This document shows positions 1 through 8,383 of a DNA stretch of 52,006 nucleotides, one piece after another. The DNA comes from Winogradskyella immobilis (GTDB lineage Bacteria > Bacteroidota > Bacteroidia > Flavobacteriales > Flavobacteriaceae), in NCBI RefSeq assembly GCF_021887715.1, contig NZ_JAIQXX010000019.1, forward strand, positions 1-52,006, read 5' to 3'. Made by a program: the position numbers and the translations under genes. The notes under the pieces were generated by a model. The model did no database searches. It was given only the letters and a program-made list of their open reading frames with translations, and was not told the DNA's origin. The stretch's first letter is position 1. Every line of letters starts with the position of its first letter.

Positions 1-2166
1 AATATCAGTGCCATTACCTGCAACACTCATAGTGCTTATAGTGATATAATCGTTTTGACTAAAGTTTAAGACTTCGTTTCCAGGGTTTGTGCCTAAGGGA
101 AGTCTTACGTGAGACCATAAATAAGCAACTTCTTCTATAACAGCAGAATTTGTAGCAAAAAAGAGATTAGTATCAATTGCAGAAGGATATGGATTACCTA
201 TTAAATTCCAATGAAACGATTGATAGTTAGCTGTATTATTCACAACAGGATAAGTAATATCACCCGTGTTATATGGACCGTTAAAAGTAAAATCATAAGC
301 TGTATTAGGCATAAAAATAGCAGCATTATGTGTGGCTGCAAATCCTTGTCCTGGGGTCATAGGGAAACTTCCTGTTTCTCTAGTCCATGCATTAGCATCA
401 TCATCAATGCCATCACCATCTTCATCAATAAAATTATTTGCATTAAACCAGAATCGAAAACTTGGATTGGCTGGAAATAAGGCAGAATCAGTAGTTTCAT
501 TTTCAACCGGGGAACTCCAATAAGTATAATCGAACCAGTTGGCTAAGATAGCAGTTGTTTTAATCACATCAGAATTTCCTCCACTACTAGTAAACGTACC
601 TGCATCACTACCATTACCACGTTGTACAAATGTACCTTGAGTTTCTGTAGTAATTCTTCCACCATTAACAATAACATTATTAATTATCTCAATGAAATTA
701 CCACCTTTAATAGCTAGAGTTCCAGAATTTATAGTTAGACTACACGCGGAAAAACTACCTCCATTAACTATGGTATCATAATCTCCATTAATAATAGCAG
801 CTATAGAATTGTTTGGGCCTGTAATATTATCCCATGATGTACCATCCCAAGTTGCTGTTGTAAGGCATAGTTGGCAAGAAAAATTACATTGTGCTAGAGC
901 CAGGGATTGATCTCCTGCTCCATCGGTAGTTGTCCAATTATTAATGTCAGATACAGCAGCTAATATTAACTTAGGGTCATTGGTAATAGTACAATTATAG
1001 GCACCATTATCATCATCACCACCAATATTAATTGAGTTTACTCCATTAACCAAACCAGTAGGGATTGCAGATTGTTGTTGACTTCCAGCAGTAACAGTCC
1101 AATCAGGGTTATTATAATTTAAAGCATATATAAAAGACGGATTTGAGTCTAAGCCTTGGTATACAATAATTTGATCTCCATTGCCTCTAAATTCGAAGTC
1201 ATCAGTTTCAGTAAGTGTTCCTATATTAGGGATAATAGTTAAAGTACTGTCATTATCGGATTGAATAACGATCTGTGTGCCACATGTAACTGCTGTAGTA
1301 GCAGTCCATGTAAGTGTACCTTCTCTATCTGTATCTCCAACTCTAAAAGCGTTTGTGTCTAGCCAACCTCTATCTGTAAAATTAATTTGAGTACCTGCGG
1401 AAATATCAGTCAACAATAGAAAAGCAACTTGATCATCACCATCATTATTATAACCTGTAATAACAATATCACCTGGGTTAAGAATATCACAAGAAAAATT
1501 ACATTGTGCTAGAGTTAAAGATTGATCTCCTGCTCCATCAGTAGTTGTCCAATTATTAATGTCAGATACAGCAGCTAATATTAACGCTGGGTCATTGGTA
1601 ATAGTACAATTATAGGCACCATTATCATCATCACCACCAATATCAATAGAATTAATTCCGTCTGTTAACCCTGTAGGAATAGCTGATTCTTGCTGAGATC
1701 CTGCGGTTGCTGTCCATCCAGGAGCATTATAATTTAAAGCATATATAAAAGTTGGATTTGTATCTAAACCTTGATATACAATAATTTGATCTCCATTGCC
1801 TCTAAATTCAAAATCATCGGTTTCAGTAAGAGTTCCAATATTTGGAATAATGGCTAAAGTACCATCATCAGCTGATTGAATAGTAATTTGAGTGCCACAA
1901 GGGAGGTCAGTATCTGAAGTCCAAGTTAATGTACCTTCTCTTCCTGTATTACCTGCTCTAAACGCATTAGTATTTAACCAACCTCTATCTGTAAAGTTAA
2001 TTACTGTACCCGTAGTAATATCTGTTAATAATACAAAAGCGATTTGATCATCACCGTCATTATTGTAGCCTGTGATTGCTATATCACCTGCAGAAAGTGT
2101 AGTTTGAGAAAAACTAATATTAAAAACTAATATTAGTAATATAAAAGAGCAATATTTTTTAATCAT
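1..2166 (-). CDS. large secreted repeat protein, 3' end cut by window edge
   Basis: The reading frame is open from ATG at 2166 to the window edge (722 codons, no stop), so the C-terminus is missing. Residues 1-20 form a signal peptide ending FSQ. Two tandem units of 205 residues follow (about 22-226 and 227-431). Both contain GDI-ITGYNNDGDDQ, INFTDRGWL, TETDDFEFRGNGDQI and ILAAVSDINNWTTTDGAGDQ. After these comes a beta-rich stretch (about 440-560) with NGG/NSG turns, then an Asp-rich EDGDGIDDD stretch. This resembles large Flavobacteriia surface or secreted proteins. Those usually end in a type IX secretion signal, which would lie outside the window. The function is unknown, and I see no catalytic motif. 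Confidence 0.85.
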   Translation of the reverse strand, partial: MIKKYCSFILLILVFNISFSQTTLSAGDIAITGYNNDGDDQIAFVLLTDITTGTVINFTDRGWLNTNAFRAGNTGREGTLTWTSDTDLPCGTQITIQSADDGTLAIIPNIGTLTETDDFEFRGNGDQIIVYQGLDTNPTFIYALNYNAPGWTATAGSQQESAIPTGLTDGINSIDIGGDDDNGAYNCTITNDPALILAAVSDINNWTTTDGAGDQSLTLAQCNFSCDILNPGDIVITGYNNDGDDQVAFLLLTDISAGTQINFTDRGWLDTNAFRVGDTDREGTLTWTATTAVTCGTQIVIQSDNDSTLTIIPNIGTLTETDDFEFRGNGDQIIVYQGLDSNPSFIYALNYNNPDWTVTAGSQQQSAIPTGLVNGVNSINIGGDDDNGAYNCTITNDPKLILAAVSDINNWTTTDGAGDQSLALAQCNFSCQLCLTTATWDGTSWDNITGPNNSIAAIINGDYDTIVNGGSFSACSLTINSGTLAIKGGNFIEIINNVIVNGGRITTETQGTFVQRGNGSDAGTFTSSGGNSDVIKTTAILANWFDYTYWSSPVENETTDSALFPANPSFRFWFNANNFIDEDGDGIDDDANAWTRETGSFPMTPGQGFAATHNAAIFMPNTAYDFTFNGPYNTGDITYPVVNNTANYQSFHWNLIGNPYPSAIDTNLFFATNSAVIEEVAYLWSHVRLPLGTNPGNEVLNFSQNDYITISTMSVAGNGTDI
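874..2103 (-). repeat. tandem 615-bp duplication inside the secreted protein gene
   Basis: Two copies at about 1489-2103 and 874-1488 have exactly the same period: the string ending AAATTACATT falls at 890 and at 1505. Long stretches are identical or nearly so at the DNA level, for example around 903-965 against 1518-1580. Other stretches have diverged at third positions. The unit is 205 codons, so the frame is kept. It encodes one domain-sized module. Confidence 0.85.
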
Positions 2167-2274
2167 AGGGCATTAAAAAATGATATTGCGAAGATAGAAA
2201 AATATACGATTAATAAATGAAAATTCTTACTTCAAATACAATATAGTGTTCATATTAAGACATTTATTCTTATG

Positions 2275-3138
2275 TTATAGATTGTCTTTCGTAGTACGAG
2301 AAATGGCTTGCTCATTTTTCCAATCTATCCATTTTTGACCTCTAAGCCTTCGCATAATATTATCAAAACTGCGCATAATTAAGATGTTATATATAGCTTT
2401 ACCTAAGTTTTTAGGATTGCGAGCAATAGCACGTAAACTCATAGAAAAGCCAGGAGTTATATAGCGCATGTAATGCCAATAACCTTCAGGCATATACAAG
2501 ACTTCTCCATGATTAAGATCACATACCCAACCTTTAGCATTTTTAAGAGCAGGCCATTTTTTAAAATCAGGATTTGCAAAATTGATATCTTCTCTCGTAA
2601 TTAAAGAATGTGGAATTTTATAAAGATGTTTATTCTGTTTCTGATCAAACAAAATGCATTGCTTTTTGCCTTCAAAATGAAAATGAAAAATATTAGCTAA
2701 ATCAATGTCATAATGCATAAAAGTATGAGAGTCTTTACCTCCAAAAAAGAGCATAGGTAAACCTTTCATGAGTCGTAATCCAAAATCGGGAAATGTATAA
2801 TCTTTTTGAAGTTGCGGCACTTCTTTTAAAATATTCCAAAGAAAAATACGATACTTAGTAGGCTCTCGTTTAAGCAAATCTACATATTCGCTCATTTTCA
2901 TTTTAGCATGGGCTTCATTAAAACCATCTTTATAATCTACTGGTCTATCGTCATATAAAGGCACAGTTACATCACCAGCAATATCTTTCATGTAATCTAA
3001 ATTCCACTTAGTGTATGCTGGCCAGTCTTCAATAAAACGTTCTATAACCACAGGTTTTTGTGGTTTAAAATAGTTTTTAATAAAATCTGATTTTGTAATC
3101 GTTTTTACACGAGGAATATCTTGGAGGTTTAATTGCAA
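2275..3138 (-). CDS. cupin-like (JmjC-type) domain protein
   Basis: A 287-residue protein of the cupin_8/JmjC-like fold, a family of Fe(II)/2-oxoglutarate-dependent oxygenases. The N-terminal part carries the family signature KPVVIERFIEDWPAYTKW (about 28-45). HYDID gives the HxD metal pair (H142, D144). The distal histidine is probably H222 in MPEGYWHYM, followed by SLRAIARNP. The substrate is not predictable: relatives hydroxylate proteins or tRNA, or have no known function. It starts 76 bp downstream of bioB on the same strand and could be co-transcribed, but nothing ties it to biotin chemistry. Confidence 0.8.
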   Translation of the reverse strand: MQLNLQDIPRVKTITKSDFIKNYFKPQKPVVIERFIEDWPAYTKWNLDYMKDIAGDVTVPLYDDRPVDYKDGFNEAHAKMKMSEYVDLLKREPTKYRIFLWNILKEVPQLQKDYTFPDFGLRLMKGLPMLFFGGKDSHTFMHYDIDLANIFHFHFEGKKQCILFDQKQNKHLYKIPHSLITREDINFANPDFKKWPALKNAKGWVCDLNHGEVLYMPEGYWHYMRYITPGFSMSLRAIARNPKNLGKAIYNILIMRSFDNIMRRLRGQKWIDWKNEQAISRTTKDNL

Positions 3139-3214
3139 TATTGATTGATTTTAATAACTCAAAGTTAATAAAACGTTATCTAAAAATAAATAGTATAGAA
3201 TGAAGTTTAACGAA

Positions 3215-4309
3215 TTATTTTAAAACTTTAGCTTTTTGCTTTGCGTCTTCATTGCGTTCAATCTTATGCTCTGGCCTTGTCCATTTTGGTTTTTCGCCTA
3301 AAGATTGTAACTCAGAATCAACGGCCTCAACAGTCTGTGGCTGTGTTTTTTTAGTAAATGGTTTTTGAGGATTTAAACCTAATAATTTAAACATCTCCAT
3401 ATCCTCATTAACATCTGGATTTGGAGTTGTTAATAACTTGTCTCCTGCAAAAATTGAGTTAGCACCTGCAAAGAAGCACATGGCTTGTCCTTCGCGAGTC
3501 ATTTGTGTTCTTCCTGCACTTAAACGCACTTGAGTTTCTGGTAATACAATACGCGTTGTAGCTACCATACGCACCATATCCCATATAGAAACTGGATGTT
3601 GATCTTCTAAAGGAGTACCTTCAACAGCAACTAAAGCATTAATAGGAGTAGATTCTGGTTGCGGATCTAGTGTAGATAATGCGACAAGCATACCAGCTCT
3701 ATCTTCAATTTTTTCACCCATACCAATAATTCCTCCAGAACAAACGGTTACATTCGTTTTGCGAACATTATCGATAGTTTCTAAACGGTCTTCAAAACCA
3801 CGTGTAGAAATCACTTCTTTATAGTATTCTTCAGACGAATCTAAATTATGATTGTAAGCATACAAACCAGCTTCAGCTAATCTTTGCGCCTGGTTTTCTG
3901 TAACCATACCTAAAGTACAGCAAACTTCCATATCGAGTTTATTAATGGTACGCACCATTTCTAAAACCTGATCGAATTCTGGACCATCTTTTACATTTCT
4001 CCAAGCGGCTCCCATACAAACTCTTGAACTTCCAGATGATTTTGCACGCAATGCTTGCGCTTTTACTTGTTGTACAGACATTAAATCATTCCCTTCAATA
4101 TTGGTATGATAACGCGCTGCTTGTGGACAATATCCGCAATCTTCAGGACATCCACCAGTCTTTATAGATAACAACGTAGAGACCTGAACCGTATTTGGAT
4201 CGTGATGTAAACGGTGTATTGTAGCTGCTTGATACAACAATTCCATTAACGGAGTATTGTATATGTCTAGAATTTGTTCTTTTGTCCAATCGTGCCTTAC
4301 TGTACTCAT
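3215..4309 (-). CDS. bioB: biotin synthase BioB
   Basis: A radical-SAM enzyme that inserts sulfur into dethiobiotin, the last step of biotin synthesis. The SAM-cluster motif GGCPEDCGYC supplies C54, C58 and C61. The auxiliary [2Fe-2S] ligands match C98 (RVCMGAAW), C130 (EVCCTLGM), C190 (VCSGGIIGMGE) and R262 (VRLSAGR). At 364 residues it is slightly longer than the E. coli enzyme because of a charged, Lys-rich C-terminal tail. A TAnnTTTG-type core lies 22 bp upstream, so it probably has its own promoter even though the preceding gene is only 31 bp away. Confidence 0.98.
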   Translation of the reverse strand: MSTVRHDWTKEQILDIYNTPLMELLYQAATIHRLHHDPNTVQVSTLLSIKTGGCPEDCGYCPQAARYHTNIEGNDLMSVQQVKAQALRAKSSGSSRVCMGAAWRNVKDGPEFDQVLEMVRTINKLDMEVCCTLGMVTENQAQRLAEAGLYAYNHNLDSSEEYYKEVISTRGFEDRLETIDNVRKTNVTVCSGGIIGMGEKIEDRAGMLVALSTLDPQPESTPINALVAVEGTPLEDQHPVSIWDMVRMVATTRIVLPETQVRLSAGRTQMTREGQAMCFFAGANSIFAGDKLLTTPNPDVNEDMEMFKLLGLNPQKPFTKKTQPQTVEAVDSELQSLGEKPKWTRPEHKIERNEDAKQKAKVLK

Positions 4310-4331
4310 AAAAATTCAAATCTTTGAAAAG

Positions 4332-4339
4332 CAAAAATA
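4332..4339 (-). promoter_or_regulatory. predicted promoter core of bioB
   Basis: On the minus strand this reads TATTTTTG, a match to the Bacteroidota -7 consensus TAnnTTTG, 22 bp before the bioB ATG. No clear -33 TTTG was found. It sits in the short gap after the preceding stop codon, so bioB can be transcribed independently. Confidence 0.45.
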
Positions 4340-4340
4340 A

Positions 4341-4829
4341 CTATAACCATTTAGATTCTCGCTCTGTGGCATCTAAAATATCAACATTTAATAGTGTAGC
4401 AATTTGTTTGGCTTTTTTAAAAGCATCATTTATATCGTAGGTATTATAGGCTTCAATTCTTTTATTTGTGTTATAGAACAAGTTTAGTTTTAAGACTTCA
4501 TTAGTAACATTTGCTTCGGCAGATGTTTGTCTTATTGTGGTAGTTTCATTTGTTTTAAAAACGGAAACGTATTCTATTTCTGGAAGCTCTTGCCATTTCC
4601 CAATAGTAACTCCTAATATCGATTTTGTTTTCCTATATTTTCTATCTTTAAAATTGAATTCCGAACCTTCAATTAAAAGCATATAAATACCAATACCAAT
4701 AACGGCAAAACCTATAAAGTCAGAGAATAATGAAATGATACCAACTACTAATGCTAGAACTCCAAGAACTAGTTTCCATATGGGAAGTTGTCTTTTAAAT
4801 ATAAATACATCCATGAAAATAAGATTCAT
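4341..4829 (-). CDS. small membrane protein with PH-like soluble domain (paralog A)
   Basis: A 162-residue protein with two hydrophobic helices (about 18-38 and 40-55), followed by a soluble domain with ELPEIEYVSVFKT and, near the end, IATLLNVDILDA. The same motifs occur in the 177-residue protein ending at 12420 (ELEYISVFKT, KLKIDLLDA), so the two are paralogs, one beside bioB and one beside bioF. The layout of helices plus a beta-domain resembles small bacterial PH-like membrane proteins, but this is only an analogy. The start at 4829 was kept; ATG at 4814 is an alternative. No function is assigned. Confidence 0.75.
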   Translation of the reverse strand: MNLIFMDVFIFKRQLPIWKLVLGVLALVVGIISLFSDFIGFAVIGIGIYMLLIEGSEFNFKDRKYRKTKSILGVTIGKWQELPEIEYVSVFKTNETTTIRQTSAEANVTNEVLKLNLFYNTNKRIEAYNTYDINDAFKKAKQIATLLNVDILDATERESKWL

Positions 4830-4850
4830 TTAAGATTTATGACGCTTTAT

Positions 4851-4937
4851 CCTGTAAAGTTTTTGACACCTTGTAGGTATTGCTTGTAAATTGTATAAAC
4901 CTACAAGGTGTCAAAAACCTTGCAGGTTTATAAGGTG
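4851..4937. repeat. intergenic palindromic repeat (ACCTTGTAGGT family)
   Basis: A perfect 19-bp inverted repeat has arms TTTTTGACACCTTGTAGGT (4860-4878) and its complement (4899-4917). A further half copy, CCTTGCAGGTTTATAAGGTG, follows. It lies just downstream of the flotillin gene stop, so it may also act as a transcription stop. Related copies are at 10157-10236, 34654-34683 and 45628-45658. Confidence 0.85.
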
Positions 4938-6371
4938 TTATTTATCTTCAGATTCTTCTACTTCAGCATCTTCAATAGTATCGTCTTTTTTGTCTTTCCC
5001 TTTTAAATACTCAGGTAAATCCATACCAGCCATATTAAACATTTCTTGTAAAGGTGGTACTGACTTGTACATGCCAGATAAGAAATTAGCAGTTGACGAT
5101 TTTCCGTTTTCACCATTACCGCCATTATCCCAAACCGTCACTTTATCAATTTTAATATTTTTGATAGCATCAGCTTGTATTTTTACTAATTCAGGTAATT
5201 TGTCTGCAATTAATAATAATACGGCATCTCTACTACTATTTCCAGCAGCTTTTACGATTTCTTGTAAACCGGCAGCTTGTTTTGTTAAAACTTCAAATTG
5301 TCCTTGAGCTTCAGCCTGTGCTTTAAAGAGAATGGCATCTGCTTGTCCTTTGGCTATTCTTCTAATGTTTTCAGCTTCTGCTTCAGCATCAATTTCCACT
5401 TTACGTTTATCAATTTCAGCAGGAACAATAATATCAGCCATTTGAGAAGAACGTTCACGCTCAGCTCTTGCAACCTCTGCTAGTTGTTCAGCAGCATAAG
5501 ACTCTTCTAATGCTTTTGCCGTTTGTACTTTCTCAGATGCTATTGCCACACGTTCTGCTTCCGCTTCACGTTGACGACGTAACGAGTCCGAATTAGCAAC
5601 AGCAATCTTAGCGGTATTCTCTCCTTCTACAGCTTGTGCATTTGCAGCAGCAACTTGTGTTCTTTCATCTTGTACAGCGTTGGCTTCACCAATAGATCCG
5701 TCTCTAGTTTTCTCAGCAACCGATTTACGAGCGGCGTTAATTGCGTGTGCTGCAGCTTCTTTACCAAGTGCTTCAATATAGCCAGACTCATCAACGATAT
5801 CTGTAATGTTTACGTTGATTAATTTTAATCCAACTTTCTTTAATTCAGTTTCTACACTTTGTGAGATATTAGTTAAGAATTTATCACGATCATTATTAAT
5901 TTCTTCAATATCCATTGAGGCTACTACTAAACGCAGTTGACCAAAAATGATCTCTTGTGCTAATTCTTGAATTTCATTTTGTCCTAATCCTAATAAACGC
6001 TCTGCAGCATTTTGCATAATACCTGGCTCAGTAGAAATACCAATGGTAAAACGAGACGGCACATTAACACGAATGTTTTGTTTAGATAAGGCATTAACCA
6101 GATTCACTTCAATAGAGATTGGAGTTAAATCTAGAAATTCGTAATCTTGAATAACAGGAATAATAAATGCAGCTCCACCATGAATACACTTAGCAGATTG
6201 TCCGCCGCCAACTTTTCCATAAACGACCAGTATTCTATCTGATGGACAGCGTTTATAACGTTTAATTAAAATAATTAAAGTTAATACTACAAATAATACG
6301 ACAAATATTAATAGCATAGGACCGCCTATGCTTTCCATGTTAAAGTTCTCTTGTATGCTCAGTAATTTCAT
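4938..6371 (-). CDS. flotillin-family SPFH protein
   Basis: A 477-residue membrane scaffold protein. One transmembrane segment (about 17-37) is followed by a basic stop-transfer sequence (KRYKR). Then come the SPFH/band-7 domain (about 40-210) and a long Ala/Glu-rich flotillin coiled coil (about 210-370) with repeated AEAEAE/EAER heptads. The C-terminal tail is acidic. It matches the flotillin/YqiK group, which organises membrane microdomains. It is transcribed 39 bp after an NfeD-type gene, the standard SPFH-NfeD pairing. The pair sits between the ketosynthase and bioB without obvious biochemical reason. Confidence 0.92.
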   Translation of the reverse strand: MKLLSIQENFNMESIGGPMLLIFVVLFVVLTLIILIKRYKRCPSDRILVVYGKVGGGQSAKCIHGGAAFIIPVIQDYEFLDLTPISIEVNLVNALSKQNIRVNVPSRFTIGISTEPGIMQNAAERLLGLGQNEIQELAQEIIFGQLRLVVASMDIEEINNDRDKFLTNISQSVETELKKVGLKLINVNITDIVDESGYIEALGKEAAAHAINAARKSVAEKTRDGSIGEANAVQDERTQVAAANAQAVEGENTAKIAVANSDSLRRQREAEAERVAIASEKVQTAKALEESYAAEQLAEVARAERERSSQMADIIVPAEIDKRKVEIDAEAEAENIRRIAKGQADAILFKAQAEAQGQFEVLTKQAAGLQEIVKAAGNSSRDAVLLLIADKLPELVKIQADAIKNIKIDKVTVWDNGGNGENGKSSTANFLSGMYKSVPPLQEMFNMAGMDLPEYLKGKDKKDDTIEDAEVEESEDK

Positions 6372-6410
6372 ATAGTATATTTTAATGGTTAGTATTGAGT
6401 TATTTTAAGT

Positions 6411-7049
6411 TTAATCATTGCTTAATAAATGGTTCTCACCTGTCTGCAACTTTTCATTTTCTATGTTAGAGACTTCTATAGGTTTCCGTGTGCGATCAAC
6501 AACAAGTATTCCGTTAGAAGTGACATCGAGGACTTTTATAATAGTTCCAGATTTTAATTCTGTTAATGAATCTGTCAGTGCATCTAACTCTCGCATAGTG
6601 CCTTGCACACTAACGTTTACTTTACCCATTTTAGAACGATCTGCGCCAATGGTTAAATAAACTTCGCCAATAGCATCGATTGCATTTTTATACTTTAATG
6701 TTCCGCTATCCGTGAGTTTGCTAATAAAATAGAATAGCGCAGCCATGATCATCATCATTAATAATCCAGAAATAACTGAAATAATTATGATTAGTGGAGT
6801 TGAAAGGCCAGCATCAATGCACGCGATTCCACTCCAGCCAAAGATGGTGAAAAAGCCCACCAAGTTTTTAAAGGAGATGAATTGAAATCCAGCACTTGCA
6901 TCCATATCAGAGTCCATATCTTCAATGCCATCACCGTCTCCGCCTGCAAATGCCATTAGCATTACTACCGAAAAAGTCAAAGAACCAATAATAGCAACTA
7001 GCCAATATATCTTAGGTAAAAATTCTAAATTTGAAAACCATTCAGTCAT
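6411..7049 (-). CDS. NfeD/YqiJ-like membrane protein
   Basis: A 212-residue partner of the flotillin. It has a first TM helix at about 15-34, an acidic loop (GGDGDGIEDMDSDMDAS), two more TM helices at about 61-80 and 83-107, and a C-terminal OB-like beta-domain. That domain contains AIGEVYLTIGADRSKMGKV, where NfeD proteins have a Gly-rich GxAxT-type strand, and ends SNGILVVDR. NfeD-type proteins are encoded beside SPFH proteins and are thought to act with them at the membrane. It lies 57 bp after the ketosynthase gene and may belong to its transcript. Confidence 0.8.
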   Translation of the reverse strand: MTEWFSNLEFLPKIYWLVAIIGSLTFSVVMLMAFAGGDGDGIEDMDSDMDASAGFQFISFKNLVGFFTIFGWSGIACIDAGLSTPLIIIISVISGLLMMMIMAALFYFISKLTDSGTLKYKNAIDAIGEVYLTIGADRSKMGKVNVSVQGTMRELDALTDSLTELKSGTIIKVLDVTSNGILVVDRTRKPIEVSNIENEKLQTGENHLLSND

Positions 7050-7106
7050 AATGTTAAGATTTAAAATGCGTTAATAAATATACGACCATTATAAGACTGC
7101 GCAATC

Positions 7107-8255
7107 TTATTTTGAAAGTAAAATAGTCACTGCATTACCACCAAAGCCGACGGCATTAATCATAATTTTTGAAATCTTTTTTGGATGCGATTGCTCCAAG
7201 TAAGGAATGTCAATAAATGTTTGATGGTTAAGCATAAGTACGGCCATTTCTATACTTAATAATCCGGAAGCTCCTAGACTGTGACCTACTTTCAATTTAT
7301 TAGTAGTCAAAGCAGGAATTTTGTTACAAAAAATCTGTTTTATTGCATTGTATTCTGCTAAATCTCCTTTTACAGTTCCGGGTGTGTGAGTAACAATAAT
7401 ATCAATGTCGTCAGGCTTTAATTTACCCAAAGCCATTGTCATTGAACGTTGAAAACAATCGGCATTTGTAGATAAAGAGGCGTTATGCTCTAAAGGTTCT
7501 GTGCCATAACCAATGCCTTCAATAAAAGCTAATGCATGCTCTTTTTTGCCTAATTCTAAGCAAGCCATTGCAGCAGCTTCACTAAGAATCATGGTGTTTT
7601 TAGTTTTATTAAAATCTAAAGCTTTGCAAGGATAAGATTCTTCACTTTGTTCTGAATGACAATAAATTTTAAGCGCTTTCATTTGAGCTATAGTAAATGG
7701 CGTTAATGGAGCTTCGCTTCCTCCTACTAAAAACTTATCAGATAAACCAGATTGTAACCAAGCCACTCCATTTAGCATAGAATGCAGTGCTGTAGAACAG
7801 GTAATGGAATGTGAAATCTCTGGACCTTTAGTCTGTAAATCGTGCGCAATCCATGAAGAGATATTCCCTAAAGTTGTTGTTGGTGAGCTTAAAGGTTTAG
7901 CCTTATTCTTATCTAAAAAATCTTTAAAATACGTTTCAAATAAACCTGTAGCTCCACGAGACGAGCCTACATTTATTCCAAAATTATCTTCTGCTTGCCA
8001 ACCGGCTTGTTGTACTGCTTTTCGAGCAGCATATATTCCGTATAATACTGAATCATCTAATTGCTTATATTTAGAATTAGAATTGCGAAGTTTAGCAATA
8101 TCTTGTTTTGCTTCTTCAGAAAGTTGTGCTACTAAATCTCCATTTATTTCAGAAAAAAAATGACGGTTAGATCTATAATTTCTCCAAATAGATTCTGATT
8201 GAAAACCTAAAGGAGAAATAGAAGAAATGGCAGTTATGGAAATGGGTTGATTCAA
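7107..8255 (-). CDS. beta-ketoacyl-ACP synthase (FabF/FabB type) in the biotin locus
   Basis: A condensing enzyme with the complete Cys-His-His active site: C153 in SITCSTALHS, H290 in VTHTPGTVKGD and H325 in VGHSLGASG. That makes it a FabF/FabB-type elongating enzyme rather than a FabH- or BioZ-type one. I chose TTG at 8255 (MNQPISITAISSISPLG) as the start. The longer frame begins with TTG at 8276, which lies inside the likely promoter core (8274-8281). Residues about 199-209 (CHSEQSEESYP) come from an inserted palindromic repeat between GGSEAPLTPFTIAQMKALKIY and the normal continuation. It is encoded next to bioA and upstream of bioB, so a role in making the pimeloyl precursor is an inference. 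Confidence 0.88.
   Translation of the reverse strand: MNQPISITAISSISPLGFQSESIWRNYRSNRHFFSEINGDLVAQLSEEAKQDIAKLRNSNSKYKQLDDSVLYGIYAARKAVQQAGWQAEDNFGINVGSSRGATGLFETYFKDFLDKNKAKPLSSPTTTLGNISSWIAHDLQTKGPEISHSITCSTALHSMLNGVAWLQSGLSDKFLVGGSEAPLTPFTIAQMKALKIYCHSEQSEESYPCKALDFNKTKNTMILSEAAAMACLELGKKEHALAFIEGIGYGTEPLEHNASLSTNADCFQRSMTMALGKLKPDDIDIIVTHTPGTVKGDLAEYNAIKQIFCNKIPALTTNKLKVGHSLGASGLLSIEMAVLMLNHQTFIDIPYLEQSHPKKISKIMINAVGFGGNAVTILLSK
7634..7661 (-). repeat. repeat cassette inside the ketosynthase reading frame
   Basis: Read on the minus strand it starts TGTCATTCAGAACAAAGTGA and continues to AGAATCTT. This has the GTCAT ... ATCT ends shared with elements at 10251, 11945, 17511 and 47932. It encodes CHSEQSEES in frame, a peptide not expected in this region of a ketosynthase. 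Confidence 0.8.
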
Positions 8256-8273
8256 TATAAATATATTAAAAAG

Positions 8274-8281
8274 CAAAAGTA
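8274..8281 (-). promoter_or_regulatory. predicted promoter core of the ketosynthase gene
   Basis: The minus strand reads TACTTTTG, an exact TAnnTTTG match. Transcription should begin a few bases downstream, after the TTG at 8276. This is why the TTG at 8255 is preferred as the start codon. Confidence 0.45.
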
Positions 8282-8383
8282 AGATTTAAACACAAGTCTA
8301 AAAACGAACCTATACAATTTATTATCTTTTTGTAACATATTCGTGTTTTAGATTACTTACATTGAGATATCAATTACAATATT

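Noticed and set aside
4891..5307. 138-residue plus-strand frame
   Set aside because: Antisense to the flotillin gene, no recognisable motif, and it crosses a palindromic repeat. It is a compositional shadow.
7804..8163. 119-residue plus-strand frame
   Set aside because: Antisense to the ketosynthase with no domain; a shadow frame.
8256..8276. Seven extra N-terminal residues of the ketosynthase
   Set aside because: The TTG at 8276 lies within the predicted promoter core TACTTTTG. The TTG at 8255 gives a family-like N-terminus.
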